NCBI RefSeq assembly: GCF_029623955.1
Contig: NZ_JARSBP010000004.1
Location: 744,001-808,000 of the forward strand
Source of the DNA: Mycobacterium sp. 236(2023)
Lineage (GTDB): Bacteria > Actinomycetota > Actinomycetes > Mycobacteriales > Mycobacteriaceae
Length of the DNA: 64,000 nucleotides
Reading direction: 5' to 3'
Positions 1 to 7,874 of the stretch are shown here, piece after piece. The number at the start of each line of letters is the position of its first letter. The first letter of the stretch is position 1. The notes beneath the pieces are model-generated. The model did not search any database. It saw only the letters and a program-made list of their open reading frames with translations, and was not told where the DNA came from. Made by a program: the position numbers and the translations under genes.

Positions 1-120
1 CTGACGGGGTCGGTCGATCACCGCGACACGCTGCTGACCGCGCCGGAGAGGGCTGCCGGGATGATGCTGACCTGCGTGTCCCGCGCCGAAGACGGCTCGC
101 GGTTGACGCTGGATTTCTGA
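1..120 (+). CDS. C-terminal end of a ferredoxin-NAD(P)H reductase-type oxygenase reductase (partial)
   Basis: The first 39 codons are open and end at TGA 118-120; the start lies outside the window. The translated end (GSVDHRDTLLT, then MMLTCVSRA, then LTLDF) matches the C-terminus of phthalate-dioxygenase-reductase/VanB-like proteins, where a plant-type [2Fe-2S] domain is the last domain and its final cysteine ligand sits in a TCVSRA-like motif. Such reductases pass electrons from NAD(P)H through FMN and the cluster to an oxygenase. Only the tail is visible, so the partner and substrate cannot be told. The kinase gene begins 21 bases further on. Confidence 0.6.
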   Translation: MTGSVDHRDTLLTAPERAAGMMLTCVSRAEDGSRLTLDF

Positions 121-129
121 CTCCGTCGG

Positions 130-142
130 TAGGATGCGCCAA
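130..142 (+). promoter_or_regulatory. Candidate leaderless promoter (-10 element) of the kinase gene
   Basis: TAGGAT at 130-135 fits the actinobacterial -10 consensus TANNNT and is followed by six bases and then the ATG. The start codon would be at or next to the transcription start. No Shine-Dalgarno sequence is visible. Confidence 0.4.
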
Positions 143-1575
143 TGCCGTTGGCCGCAGGTGAGACCTTCGCCGGGTACACGATCGTGCGCCTGCTCGGTTC
201 CGGTGGGATGGGCGAGGTCTACCTTGCGCAGCATCCCCGCCTCCCCCGCCAGGATGCGTTGAAGGTTCTGCCCGCCTCGGTGTCGGCCGATTCGGAATAT
301 CGCCAGCGCTTTAACCGGGAAGCCGACATCGCCGCGACGCTGTGGCATCCTCACATCGTCGGCGTGCACGACCGCGGTGAGTACGACGGCCAGATCTGGA
401 TCTCGATGGATTACGTCGAGGGCACCGACGCCGCGCACCTTCTTGCCGATCAGCGCGGTGACGGGTTGCCCGCACAGCAGGTTGCCGAGGTCATCACCGC
501 TGTCGCCGAGGCACTCGACTACGCCCATGAACGCCACCTGCTGCACCGCGATGTCAAGCCCGCCAACATCCTGCTGTCCAAGCCGGGTGCTCCGGATCAG
601 CGAATTCTGTTGGCAGACTTCGGCATTGCGCGATGGGATGACGATATCAGCGGCCTGACCGCGACGAACATGACCGTCGGTACGGTGTCGTACGCGGCAC
701 CCGAACAGCTGATGGCCCGTGACCTCGACGGCCGCGCCGATCAGTACGCGCTGGCTGCGACGGCATTCCATCTGTTGACGGGCAAACCGCCGTTCTCCCA
801 TTCGAATCCGGCTGTGGTGATCAGCCAGCATCTCTCGGCGGAACCCCCGACGATCGGCGATCAACGACCCGACCTGTCCCACGTCGACGCCGTCCTGGCC
901 AAGGCGCTCGCGAAGGACCCCAACGACCGCTTCGAGCGGTGTGCGGACTTCGCGCACGCGCTCAGTCATCGGCTCGCGGCACCGGCCGACGACGGCGCCA
1001 CCCGGCTGTTGCGGGCGACTGCCGCGCCGCCCCGACCTACGTGGCGGCGCCCGGCCGTCCTCGTGCCGGCGGTGCTTGCTGTGCTGCTTGTCGCGGCCGT
1101 CGCGGTGGCCGCGCTGGAGTTCCTGCGCGCGGACCGCGCCGACGAGACGCCCACCGCGCGCCAGACCTCGACGTCCACCACGTCCACCGCGACCACCGCG
1201 GCGCCTCCGCCACCGACATCGAGTGCCCCCGCCACAACGACCGAGGCGACCGAGACCGTCACCGACACCGTGACATCCTCGGCGACCGCGCCTGCCGTCG
1301 CGGTCATCGGCGCGAACTGCTCTCCGCTGGACAGCACGGCGACGACGGACACCGGCGCCACGGCGTACTGCTCCTCCGTTCCGGCTTCCGATGCCACGAT
1401 CTGGTCGCTGACCCGGGGCGAAGTGTCCAGCCCCAGCTCGACCCCACCGCCGGATCCGACCGAGCCGCCGGTGCCCGCCGAGGAGGCGTTCCCGGTGCTG
1501 ACCTGTATGGAACAGACGGGCCAGACGCGCAGGGAATGCCGCGAGGACATCCGCCGAAGCAACGGCCTGCCGTGA
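142..1575 (+). CDS. Membrane-anchored serine/threonine protein kinase (Pkn family)
   Basis: A 477-residue Hanks-type kinase. The N-terminal domain (about 10-275) has the glycine loop GSGGMGEVY, catalytic Lys41 (ALKVL), the catalytic loop HRDVKPAN (135-142), DFG at 159-161 and the APE motif. One transmembrane helix follows at about 305-328. Then comes a Thr/Ser/Pro-rich linker and a short extracytoplasmic tail with several cysteines. This layout matches mycobacterial PknF/PknH-type receptors, but the outer domain is short and I cannot assign an orthologue. TAGGAT at 130-135, six bases before the ATG, suggests leaderless transcription. The stop overlaps the next start by four bases (GTGA), so the two are probably coupled. 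Confidence 0.92.
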   Translation: MPLAAGETFAGYTIVRLLGSGGMGEVYLAQHPRLPRQDALKVLPASVSADSEYRQRFNREADIAATLWHPHIVGVHDRGEYDGQIWISMDYVEGTDAAHLLADQRGDGLPAQQVAEVITAVAEALDYAHERHLLHRDVKPANILLSKPGAPDQRILLADFGIARWDDDISGLTATNMTVGTVSYAAPEQLMARDLDGRADQYALAATAFHLLTGKPPFSHSNPAVVISQHLSAEPPTIGDQRPDLSHVDAVLAKALAKDPNDRFERCADFAHALSHRLAAPADDGATRLLRATAAPPRPTWRRPAVLVPAVLAVLLVAAVAVAALEFLRADRADETPTARQTSTSTTSTATTAAPPPPTSSAPATTTEATETVTDTVTSSATAPAVAVIGANCSPLDSTATTDTGATAYCSSVPASDATIWSLTRGEVSSPSSTPPPDPTEPPVPAEEAFPVLTCMEQTGQTRRECREDIRRSNGLP

Positions 1576-2135
1576 CGCTCGAGGTACCCGACCGGCTTGC
1601 GGTGTCCGACCTGGTCCACCTCTACGCGTCCGCGGTCGACGACCGCAGGTTTGACGATGTACTCGAATTGTTCACCGAGACAGCGGAATTACGGGTGCCG
1701 GACCCTCCCTCTTCGCTGGAGCCGACGCTGCGTCACCATGGCCGGGACGGCGTGCGCACCGCGCTGTCGGCACTGGCCGCGATCACCCGGACCGAGCACG
1801 CAATCGTGGGCGAGGTGTACGCGCCCGGTGAGGACCGCGACTACGCGCTGGGACGGATCGCGTGCGTGGCCCACCATTGGAGCGTCGACGGCAACGGCAA
1901 CGCCACCGACGTGGTCTGGCATCTGCGCTACGACGACGAATACCTGCGGACCCCGAAAGGTTGGCGGTTCCACGGCCGCGCGCTGACGATCAACGCGATC
2001 GAGACCCTTCCGGTGCGTCGCGTCCGAGTGCCTCCTCGAGCTGATCGAGCAGCGGGCGCTGGCTCTTCAGCAGTTTCTCCCGCGCGGTCGCCAGGTCGAC
2101 CCAGTCCACCCGGTCGATCTCGGGGAACTCTTTGA
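1572..2135 (+). CDS. SnoaL-like / NTF2-fold protein of unknown substrate
   Basis: 187 residues from a GTG that overlaps the kinase stop (GTGA). The first 140 or so residues look like a SnoaL-like NTF2 fold: VSDLVHLYASAVDDRRFDDVLELFT near the start, a polar middle, and DVVWHLRYDDEYLRTPKGWRF near the end, a pattern seen in polyketide-cyclase/dehydratase-like proteins. No catalytic assignment is possible. The last ~48 codons lie opposite the end of the Nudix gene, so the true C-terminus is less certain. Coupling to the kinase suggests a shared transcript; a functional link is only inference. Confidence 0.65.
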   Translation: MTLEVPDRLAVSDLVHLYASAVDDRRFDDVLELFTETAELRVPDPPSSLEPTLRHHGRDGVRTALSALAAITRTEHAIVGEVYAPGEDRDYALGRIACVAHHWSVDGNGNATDVVWHLRYDDEYLRTPKGWRFHGRALTINAIETLPVRRVRVPPRADRAAGAGSSAVSPARSPGRPSPPGRSRGTL

Positions 2136-2481
2136 TCGTGCCGGATCCGCGCGGCCACTCCAGCGTGAAGGTGTTGCTGAACGTGCCCTCGAGGTCGAGG
2201 TCGCCCCGCACGGCGAACGCTGTCACCACCTTGCCGCCGGGCTGGCGCAGCGGCGCGAACTCGATACGCGGGCCGGTCGGCGGCTGCTTACCGGTTTCCT
2301 CGGTGAATTCCCGCTGCGCCACCGTCCACGGATCCTCCCCGTCGACGTACTCGCCTTTCGGAATCGACCATGCGCCTTCGTCTTTGCGCGCCCAGAAGGG
2401 GCCGCCGGGATGCCCGATCAGCACCTCGAGGTTTGCGTCGGTTTCCCGGAACAGTAGTAGTCCGGCGCTGAGCTTGGGCAC
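1990..2481 (-). CDS. Nudix hydrolase
   Basis: 163 residues, GTG start. A complete Nudix box is present (GEYVDGE, seven residues, REFTEETGK), fitting G-x5-E-x7-REUxEExGU, in a MutT-like protein that begins MPKLSAGLLLFR. The class cleaves nucleoside diphosphates linked to another group, using divalent metal bound by the box glutamates. The substrate cannot be read from sequence. The 3' end overlaps the convergent SnoaL-like gene by 146 bases. Only 15 bases separate its start from the divergent gene on its other side. Confidence 0.85.
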   Translation of the reverse strand: MPKLSAGLLLFRETDANLEVLIGHPGGPFWARKDEGAWSIPKGEYVDGEDPWTVAQREFTEETGKQPPTGPRIEFAPLRQPGGKVVTAFAVRGDLDLEGTFSNTFTLEWPRGSGTIKEFPEIDRVDWVDLATAREKLLKSQRPLLDQLEEALGRDAPEGSRSR

Positions 2482-2496
2482 GGTGCCGACGATAGT

Positions 2497-3312
2497 ATGG
2501 GCACCATCATGACCCGTCCACGGCGGTTCGATCCGTTCCGGCCGGTCGAGCTATTGACATCCTTGTGGTCGGCGACCGCGATGGTGCCCGTCAACAGCGG
2601 CGCCGCGGCCGCCTATCGCACGCTGTTTGTCACGATGCGCAGGCTCGTCCTGGGCCGCAGGCTCACGGTGCGTCTCGACGGCGGCGACCTGACGATGACC
2701 GTCACAGAGTTCGATTCCCGCCTAGATACGCACGGGCTCGCCGTCGGCCAGCTCAACGATGTGACGGTGACCGCCGAGGACATTCATTGGCGGACAGCTC
2801 GTTTCGATCGGGCGACGGTGGTGATGCACAACGTGCACATGAAGCCGGGTGCGCCGCCGGTTGCGGTGGCCGCACCGGTCGACATCACGCTGGATCTACC
2901 TGCCGCCACGCTCGACGATCTGTTCCGCACGGCGGCTCCGCGGCTGTCGGGCAGGGTCGGACCCGACGGCATCGCACGGCTGGGGCTGGCGCGACGGCCT
3001 GATCTCGGCGACGTCGAGGTGGAGGCCAGGCTCGACGGCACGACGCTGTGGCTGACCGCGCGGCAGCTACGCGTCGGCAGCCGGCGCTGGCGGTTGCCCG
3101 CCGCGACTCCGCGCTACCCGGTGCAGCTTCCCGAGTTGGCGAACGGTCTGCAGCTGACCGCCGTGACCTTCGCTCCAGGTGTCGTGCAGATGTCGGGCAG
3201 GTTGCCGGAGTGGCGCACCGACCTTCCACCGAAGCTGTTGGAGGACATCATCACTCAGCTCAGCGTCACCGGAATGGTGCTCAACCTGACGAGGCTGGGC
3301 AGATTGTGGTGA
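2497..3312 (+). CDS. DUF2993-like (LmeA-like) protein
   Basis: 271 residues (267 if the second ATG at 2509 is used). The middle carries repeated beta-strand blocks (LTMTVTEFDS, LNDVTVTAEDI, ATVVMHNVHM, PVDITLDLP) typical of the DUF2993 fold, which in mycobacteria includes LmeA, linked to lipomannan elongation. No signal peptide is clear, unlike LmeA, so membership is likely but function is not. The TAGTAT at 2493-2498 may be a -10 element; it lies ten bases before ATG 2509. The gene is divergent from the Nudix gene. Confidence 0.6.
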   Translation: MGTIMTRPRRFDPFRPVELLTSLWSATAMVPVNSGAAAAYRTLFVTMRRLVLGRRLTVRLDGGDLTMTVTEFDSRLDTHGLAVGQLNDVTVTAEDIHWRTARFDRATVVMHNVHMKPGAPPVAVAAPVDITLDLPAATLDDLFRTAAPRLSGRVGPDGIARLGLARRPDLGDVEVEARLDGTTLWLTARQLRVGSRRWRLPAATPRYPVQLPELANGLQLTAVTFAPGVVQMSGRLPEWRTDLPPKLLEDIITQLSVTGMVLNLTRLGRLW

Positions 3313-3317
3313 CGCGC

Positions 3318-3331
3318 TAGAGTCACGTTTG
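3318..3331 (+). promoter_or_regulatory. Candidate leaderless promoter of the SGNH hydrolase
   Basis: TAGAGT at 3318-3323 (TANNNT) is followed by exactly seven bases and the GTG start. This geometry is typical of mycobacterial leaderless genes and supports GTG 3331 as the start. Confidence 0.5.
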
Positions 3332-4101
3332 TGTTCGGGTACTCCCGGTATGTCGCACTCGGTGACAGTCAGACGGAAGGGCTCTGGGATGGCGACGACG
3401 AGACCGGCCTGGCCGGTTTCGCCGACCGGCTGGCGGTGATGATCGACAGCGTCTGGCCGGGCCTGCAGTACGCGAATCTCGCGATCCGCGGTCGGCAGAT
3501 CCGCGATGTGCTCGACGATCAGCTGCCGCGGGCGTTGGAGATGAACGCCGACCTGATCACCGTCTGCATCGGGATGAACGACATGACCAGGCCCGGTTCG
3601 GGATTCGACCGGGCACTGGAACAGCTCGACGAGATGCATGTGCGGCTCGCGGCGTCGGGCGCGACGGTGGTGACGACGACGTTCCCGGATCTGGCACGGA
3701 TCCTGCCGATCGGGCGGGTGCTGGCCAAGCGCCTCATCATCATCAACGCCCAAATCAGGGACGCTGCGGTGCGCCACGGCTTCCGTCTGGTGGATCTGTT
3801 CGTCGCACCGTCGATGACTCAGCCCGACATCTGGAGTCCGGATCGGGTACACGGATCCCCCAAGGGGCACATGCTCTTTGCCGCAGCCGCCGCGGAGGCG
3901 CTGGCGCTGCCCAGCGCCGATCACGACTGGGCGGTGGCGGATCCAGCGGCCGCACTGCCGTCGTTCCGCTCCCGGATGTACTCGCAGCTGCTGTGGACGC
4001 AGAACATGCTGATGCCGTACCTGTGGATGCACATGCGCGGTAAGTCGGTGGGAACCGGCCGGCCTCCGCGGCGCCCGCACCTGGAGACATTGAGCGCGTA
4101 G
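3331..4101 (+). CDS. SGNH/GDSL-family hydrolase (esterase/lipase)
   Basis: 256 residues. Block I is ALGDSQTEG with nucleophile Ser13. Block II is around Gly54 (AIRGRQI), block III is GMND (81-84), and block V is SPDRVHGSPKGH with Asp171 and His174. These are the four conserved blocks of SGNH hydrolases, which cleave ester or amide bonds in lipids and carbohydrates. No signal peptide or membrane helix is obvious, so the enzyme is probably cytoplasmic. The family is wide and the substrate is open. The start GTG is supported by the TAGAGT-N7 promoter placement. Confidence 0.85.
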   Translation: MFGYSRYVALGDSQTEGLWDGDDETGLAGFADRLAVMIDSVWPGLQYANLAIRGRQIRDVLDDQLPRALEMNADLITVCIGMNDMTRPGSGFDRALEQLDEMHVRLAASGATVVTTTFPDLARILPIGRVLAKRLIIINAQIRDAAVRHGFRLVDLFVAPSMTQPDIWSPDRVHGSPKGHMLFAAAAAEALALPSADHDWAVADPAAALPSFRSRMYSQLLWTQNMLMPYLWMHMRGKSVGTGRPPRRPHLETLSA

Positions 4102-4102
4102 C

Positions 4103-4699
4103 TCAGATGCCGGTCCAGGCCTCGTCGATGGTTTCGGCGACGTTGATGATCTTGGCCTTCTGCGAACCGGGGCTGTCGATTTCGCCGGCCACGTGCAGCG
4201 CGATGAACCGTTTGATCTCGGCGTCGATCCCGCCGATGATGCGCACCACCTCGGCGCGCAGCGTCTTGGATGTCACGTGGATGGAGATGTCGGTGGAGCG
4301 CGGTTTTTCGACGTCGAGGATCAGGAGCAGCGGCTCGGCGGCTTTCGCGGTGGCCCGCAGTGAGATCTCCCCGAAGACCATGAACTTCGGTTTGTCGATG
4401 CGCAGGTCGACGACCATGTCGATCTCGAGTGGGATCCGGATCGCGAACGTGATCAGCTCGCCGACGTCACGGGTCACATTGGGTTGCTGGACGCGGACCT
4501 TCGCGGTGACCTTGGCCAGGCCGCCGGGCCCCTGTGCCATCGGGCCCATCTCGAACGCGTCTCCCGCGATCTCGCCGATGGCGTTGCCGACGCGTTCCTC
4601 GGTGACCGCGACCTCGAAGAATCGGCGACCGAACTGCTCGTAAGTCAGGGATTGCCCGGGAACGGACGCATCGTGGGAGAAAGATGAAGGCTCGGCCAT
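4103..4699 (-). CDS. Conserved mycobacterial-type protein of unknown function
   Basis: 198 residues, ATG start. I do not recognise a named family. The sequence is rich in beta strand (FAIRIPLEIDMVVDLRI, KFMVFGEISLRA, DISIHVTS) and ends in a helical region, with no signal peptide, cysteines or catalytic motif. The strand-rich core somewhat resembles DUF2993-like lipid-binding folds, but the match is weak. It is convergent with the SGNH hydrolase, one base apart at the stops. Codon use is normal for the region, supporting a real gene. Confidence 0.7.
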   Translation of the reverse strand: MAEPSSFSHDASVPGQSLTYEQFGRRFFEVAVTEERVGNAIGEIAGDAFEMGPMAQGPGGLAKVTAKVRVQQPNVTRDVGELITFAIRIPLEIDMVVDLRIDKPKFMVFGEISLRATAKAAEPLLLILDVEKPRSTDISIHVTSKTLRAEVVRIIGGIDAEIKRFIALHVAGEIDSPGSQKAKIINVAETIDEAWTGI

Positions 4700-4788
4700 G
4701 GTGCTTTTACGTTCTCACGTTCGGCGGGGGCCACGCGACACCGCGACCGAAACGTTGCCGGGTCGCCGTACTCGGTTGATGTGGCCGG

Positions 4789-5598
4789 TCAGTCGAGTTC
4801 GCCGAACACCCGGATCCGCGTGATCCGGGCGCGGTCGCTGCCGGCTCCGGGGCCGATCTCCCCGACGAGCACGGTCCTGATGCCGTCGCGGTCCACCCGC
4901 GCCGCCACTGACCGGCCGGCGCTGATGAGCTTGCTCCAGCTGCCGCCCGACAAGTGCTTGACGAGGTCGGAGGGTGTCAGCCCGCCAGCGTCACCGCCGG
5001 TGACCTGGGTGTCGGACAGCAGCCGTCGCATCCCGACCTCGTCTCCGCCGCATGCGTCGTCGAGGAAACGGCCGAACAGCCTCTTGCCGCCGTTGCCGAC
5101 GCCGCGGAAGCCGCTCAGGAAGCCGAGGCTGCCGCTCAGGCCCTGATTGGCGAACATCGTCCGCCCGAGCGCGATACCGGCGGGGACGGCACCGAACCCG
5201 GCGCGGCCGAACTGGCCGATCATCGCGGGGAGCTCCCAGTAGGCCGACAGCGCGGCGACGCCGAGTTCGCCGCCGTCTTCGCGCAGGTCGTAGCGGATAT
5301 AGGTGGGGACGCGCATCGTCAGCGTCGATGTCATCTCGATGACGAGCTCGACGTCGCGGATGACGATGTTGTCGACGACGATGTCGCCTTCGGGCCGGAA
5401 GGTGATGATGCGTGGACCGATGAAGGTGTCGTAGAAGTTCCCGATCGCGGCGTGCCCGACGTGTGGCGCCGATCCGACCGGGTCTTCGACCCGGCCGTCC
5501 GCGGTGAACAGGCCGATCCAGCCGTCACGGTCATGCGCGCCGGCGGCGACGAGCGACCTCTGCGCCGAGGCCAGCACGTCAGCTTGTGTGAAAGGCAT
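4789..5598 (-). CDS. SnoaL/ketosteroid-isomerase-like protein
   Basis: 269 residues from ATG 5598 (MPFTQADVLASAQRSLVAAG). The frame stays open further upstream to 5889, but that part lies opposite the next gene and lacks family character. The N-terminal ~130 residues fit an NTF2/ketosteroid-isomerase-like fold (DRDGWIGLFTADGRVEDPVGS, then IGNFYDTFIGP). The C-terminal half is less conserved in appearance, with a glycine-rich stretch (SGSLGFLSGFRGVGNGGKR). Substrate unknown. The neighbouring P450 makes a role in sterol or lipid oxidation possible, as inference only. Confidence 0.7.
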   Translation of the reverse strand: MPFTQADVLASAQRSLVAAGAHDRDGWIGLFTADGRVEDPVGSAPHVGHAAIGNFYDTFIGPRIITFRPEGDIVVDNIVIRDVELVIEMTSTLTMRVPTYIRYDLREDGGELGVAALSAYWELPAMIGQFGRAGFGAVPAGIALGRTMFANQGLSGSLGFLSGFRGVGNGGKRLFGRFLDDACGGDEVGMRRLLSDTQVTGGDAGGLTPSDLVKHLSGGSWSKLISAGRSVAARVDRDGIRTVLVGEIGPGAGSDRARITRIRVFGELD

Positions 5599-5664
5599 AT
5601 GGTTGCCTACCACCTCGGGGGCCCACAGTCGACTAGACGTGCCGCCGCGGGCACACTGGTGGTT

Positions 5665-6060
5665 ATGAGCAGGAGCAACGGACCTTTCGGATTCGACCCC
5701 GAGGATTTGGACCGCGTCGTCCGCGAAGCGGGCGAAGGGTTGCGGGACGCGCTGGGGCGCGCGGGCTTTTCCAGTCTGTTCGACGAGTTCTCCCGGGGCA
5801 CCCGGACGCGCGCGGAGCCGGAGACCACGGGCGAGGCCGGTGACGGCGTGTGGGCGATCTTCACGACCGACGACGGCGGTGGTGCGCACATCGAGCAGGT
5901 GTATCCGACGGAGTTGGATGCGTTGCGCGCCAACAAGAACAACACCGATCCGAAGCGGCGGGTGCGTTTCCTGCCGTACGGGATCGCGGTCAGCGTGCTC
6001 GACGCTGCCGACACCGACGACTCAGGCTCAGGCGACGGCTCAGGCGACCAGAATCCGTAG
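5665..6060 (+). CDS. Conserved hypothetical protein, small and acidic
   Basis: 131 residues from ATG 5665 (MSRSNGPFGFDPEDLDRVVREAGEGL). An N-terminal helical, acidic region leads to a compact part (DGVWAIFTTDDGGGAHIEQVYPTELDALRANKNN, then KRRVRFLPYGIAV) and a disordered Asp/Ser/Gly tail. Similar short proteins occur in actinobacteria, but I know no function. The 3' end overlaps the convergent P450 gene by 21 bases. The open frame extends upstream to 4954, antisense to the SnoaL-like gene; that part was not used. Confidence 0.65.
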   Translation: MSRSNGPFGFDPEDLDRVVREAGEGLRDALGRAGFSSLFDEFSRGTRTRAEPETTGEAGDGVWAIFTTDDGGGAHIEQVYPTELDALRANKNNTDPKRRVRFLPYGIAVSVLDAADTDDSGSGDGSGDQNP

Positions 6061-7224
6061 GTGCTCCCAGCCCCGCACGGTCGACGTGGGGGCCAGTCGC
6101 GCGGTGGCGTAGTCGATGTCCCATTCGGGCCACCGGTTGAGGAGTTCGTCGAGCGCGACGCGCCCCTCGAGGCGGGCCAGGTTGGCGCCCAGGCAGTAGT
6201 GCAGTCCCTTGCCGAACGTCAGGTGGCTGATGTTGTCGCGATGGATGTCGTAGGTGTCGGGATCGCGGTACCGGCGCTCGTCGCGGTTGGCGGCACCGAA
6301 CAGCAGCAGGATCGCGGCGCCCGCGGGCACGGTGGTGCCGTCGTATTCGAGATCCTTGGCCAGATATCGCGCAACGTGGGGTCCGGTGGGTTCGAAGCGC
6401 AGCGTCTCGTCGACGGTGCGCCCCAGCAGTGAGCGGTCTTCGACGATCTCGCGGCGCTGGTCGGGGTGCTCGGCGAGCACCTTGGCCAGCCAGCCGATCA
6501 GTCGCCCGGTGGTCTCGTTGCCCGCCCCGGCCACCACCTGGGTGTAGTGCAGGACCTCTTTGCGGGTGAGCTTGCGTTCAACGCCGTGTTCGTCGGTGAA
6601 CTCGACGTTGAGCAGTGCGGTCATCAGATCGTCGGACGGGTTGGCTGCACGCCATTCGACGTAGTCTGCGTAGATGCGACCGTCGGCGATCCGGTCCGGG
6701 TCTGCGACCTTCATCGGCGCGCCGGGTTTGGTCCGCAGGTTCGCGTCGTTGGCGTCGCGCACCGACACCTGTTCGGATTCCGGGATGCCGAGGAGCATGC
6801 CGATCACCCGCATCGGCATCATCGCGGCGAGTTCGGCGATGACGTCGAAGCCGTCGCTGCCCACCAGCGGGTCGAGGCAGTTGACGCAGTACCGTCGGAT
6901 CTGGTCTTCGATCTCGGCCATCCGGCGCGGTGTGAAGACTCGCGACATCAGGCCGCGCAGCATCGTGTGTTCGGGCGGGTCTTCGAACATCATCACGCCC
7001 TTGGGCATGTCGAAGTCGGATTTGACCAGCTCGAGGATGTCGCTGCGGCTGTTGGAGAACGTCGACCAATCCAGCAACGCCTTCTCGACGTCGGCGTGTC
7101 GTGACAGCGCCCAGAAGTCGTATCGCTCGTTGTAATAGAGCGGTGCCTCGTCGCGCAGACGGGCGTAGGTCGGGTAGGGATCGGTCGTGATGGCGATGTC
7201 ATACGGGTCGTAGTAGACGGTCAT
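6040..7224 (-). CDS. Cytochrome P450
   Basis: 394 residues from ATG 7224, chosen because GAGGAG lies about ten bases upstream; an ATG at 7242 is possible and adds six residues. Hallmarks: I-helix AGAGNETT, K-helix ETLR (ExxR), and the haem loop FGKGLHYCLGANLAR with the Cys ligand. It is a soluble bacterial class I P450 that needs a ferredoxin and reductase. The reductase-like tail at 1-120 is not close enough to be linked with confidence. Substrate unknown; mycobacterial P450s often act on sterols, fatty acids or xenobiotics. Confidence 0.93.
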   Translation of the reverse strand: MTVYYDPYDIAITTDPYPTYARLRDEAPLYYNERYDFWALSRHADVEKALLDWSTFSNSRSDILELVKSDFDMPKGVMMFEDPPEHTMLRGLMSRVFTPRRMAEIEDQIRRYCVNCLDPLVGSDGFDVIAELAAMMPMRVIGMLLGIPESEQVSVRDANDANLRTKPGAPMKVADPDRIADGRIYADYVEWRAANPSDDLMTALLNVEFTDEHGVERKLTRKEVLHYTQVVAGAGNETTGRLIGWLAKVLAEHPDQRREIVEDRSLLGRTVDETLRFEPTGPHVARYLAKDLEYDGTTVPAGAAILLLFGAANRDERRYRDPDTYDIHRDNISHLTFGKGLHYCLGANLARLEGRVALDELLNRWPEWDIDYATARLAPTSTVRGWEHLRILVA

Positions 7225-7358
7225 GACGGGCACGCTCCTCATCGACTGTGCGACCGCTCAGCACACTACCGGAAGCGTTAAATTGTGACCTGGATCGCCT
7301 GCTCGAAATACGAGTTAGCAGTGACACATTTGCTTGAGCTAATCTATGGCCGGGTGAG

Positions 7359-7377
7359 AACTTAAACCGGCTAAGTT
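7359..7377. promoter_or_regulatory. Inverted repeat upstream of mmpS-mmpL
   Basis: AACTTA and TAAGTT are separated by seven bases within the AT-rich 203-base gap before mmpS. This is a plausible repressor site or part of the promoter region. Confidence 0.35.
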
Positions 7378-7401
7378 ACGATCAGCACAACATTAGATAC
7401 G

Positions 7402-7418
7402 GATTTCAGGGGTCAAAT
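7402..7418. promoter_or_regulatory. Candidate MarR-type operator before mmpS
   Basis: The stretch contains GATTTCAG and forms ATTT-N8-AAAT. It resembles the GATTTCAG-containing site that the MarR-type repressor Rv0678 (MmpR5) binds upstream of mmpS5 in M. tuberculosis. No such regulator gene is adjacent here, so the assignment is inference. Confidence 0.3.
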
Positions 7419-7445
7419 GCGCGTCACTTCGCGGGGTCAGCAGTC

Positions 7446-7874
7446 GTGCTAGCCATAGGGAAGAAGATCTGGCTGCCACTGCTCATCGTCGTCGTCGTTG
7501 TGGTTGCGGGCCTGACCGTTGCGCGCATCCGTACCTTCTTCGGCGCCGAGGGCATCATCGAGACGCCGCGCAACTTCGCCGACCTGCCCGAACCGTTTGA
7601 TCCGAAGGTCGTCCGCTACGAGATCGTCGGTAATGGAACGTATGCCGACGTGAATTACCTCGACCTCGACGCCAAACCGCAGCGCGTCGACGGCGCGGCG
7701 CTGCCGTGGACGCTCGTCCTGGAGACGACCGAGCCGTCGGCGGCGCCCAACATCGTCGCCCAGGGTGATGGCGGATCGATCACGTGCCGGATCTTCGTCG
7801 ATGACGAATTGAAGGACGAGAGGACGACCGACGGCTTGAATGCCCAGACCTTCTGCTTTGTGAAGTCCGCATGA
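7446..7874 (+). CDS. MmpS-family membrane accessory protein
   Basis: 142 residues from GTG 7446. One N-terminal transmembrane helix (about 6-27, very Val-rich) is followed by a periplasmic domain ending with a conserved cysteine pair (ITCRIF and QTFCFV), as in MmpS4/MmpS5. MmpS proteins assist their cognate MmpL in moving lipids or siderophores outward. The mmpL start overlaps its stop by four bases (ATGA), so the two are translated together. Orthology to MmpS4 or MmpS5 cannot be settled by eye. Confidence 0.88.
   Translation: MLAIGKKIWLPLLIVVVVVVAGLTVARIRTFFGAEGIIETPRNFADLPEPFDPKVVRYEIVGNGTYADVNYLDLDAKPQRVDGAALPWTLVLETTEPSAAPNIVAQGDGGSITCRIFVDDELKDERTTDGLNAQTFCFVKSA

Noticed and set aside
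4954..5664. Upstream extension of the small acidic protein gene on the plus strand
   Set aside because: It lies opposite the SnoaL-like gene; ATG 5665 gives a natural start.
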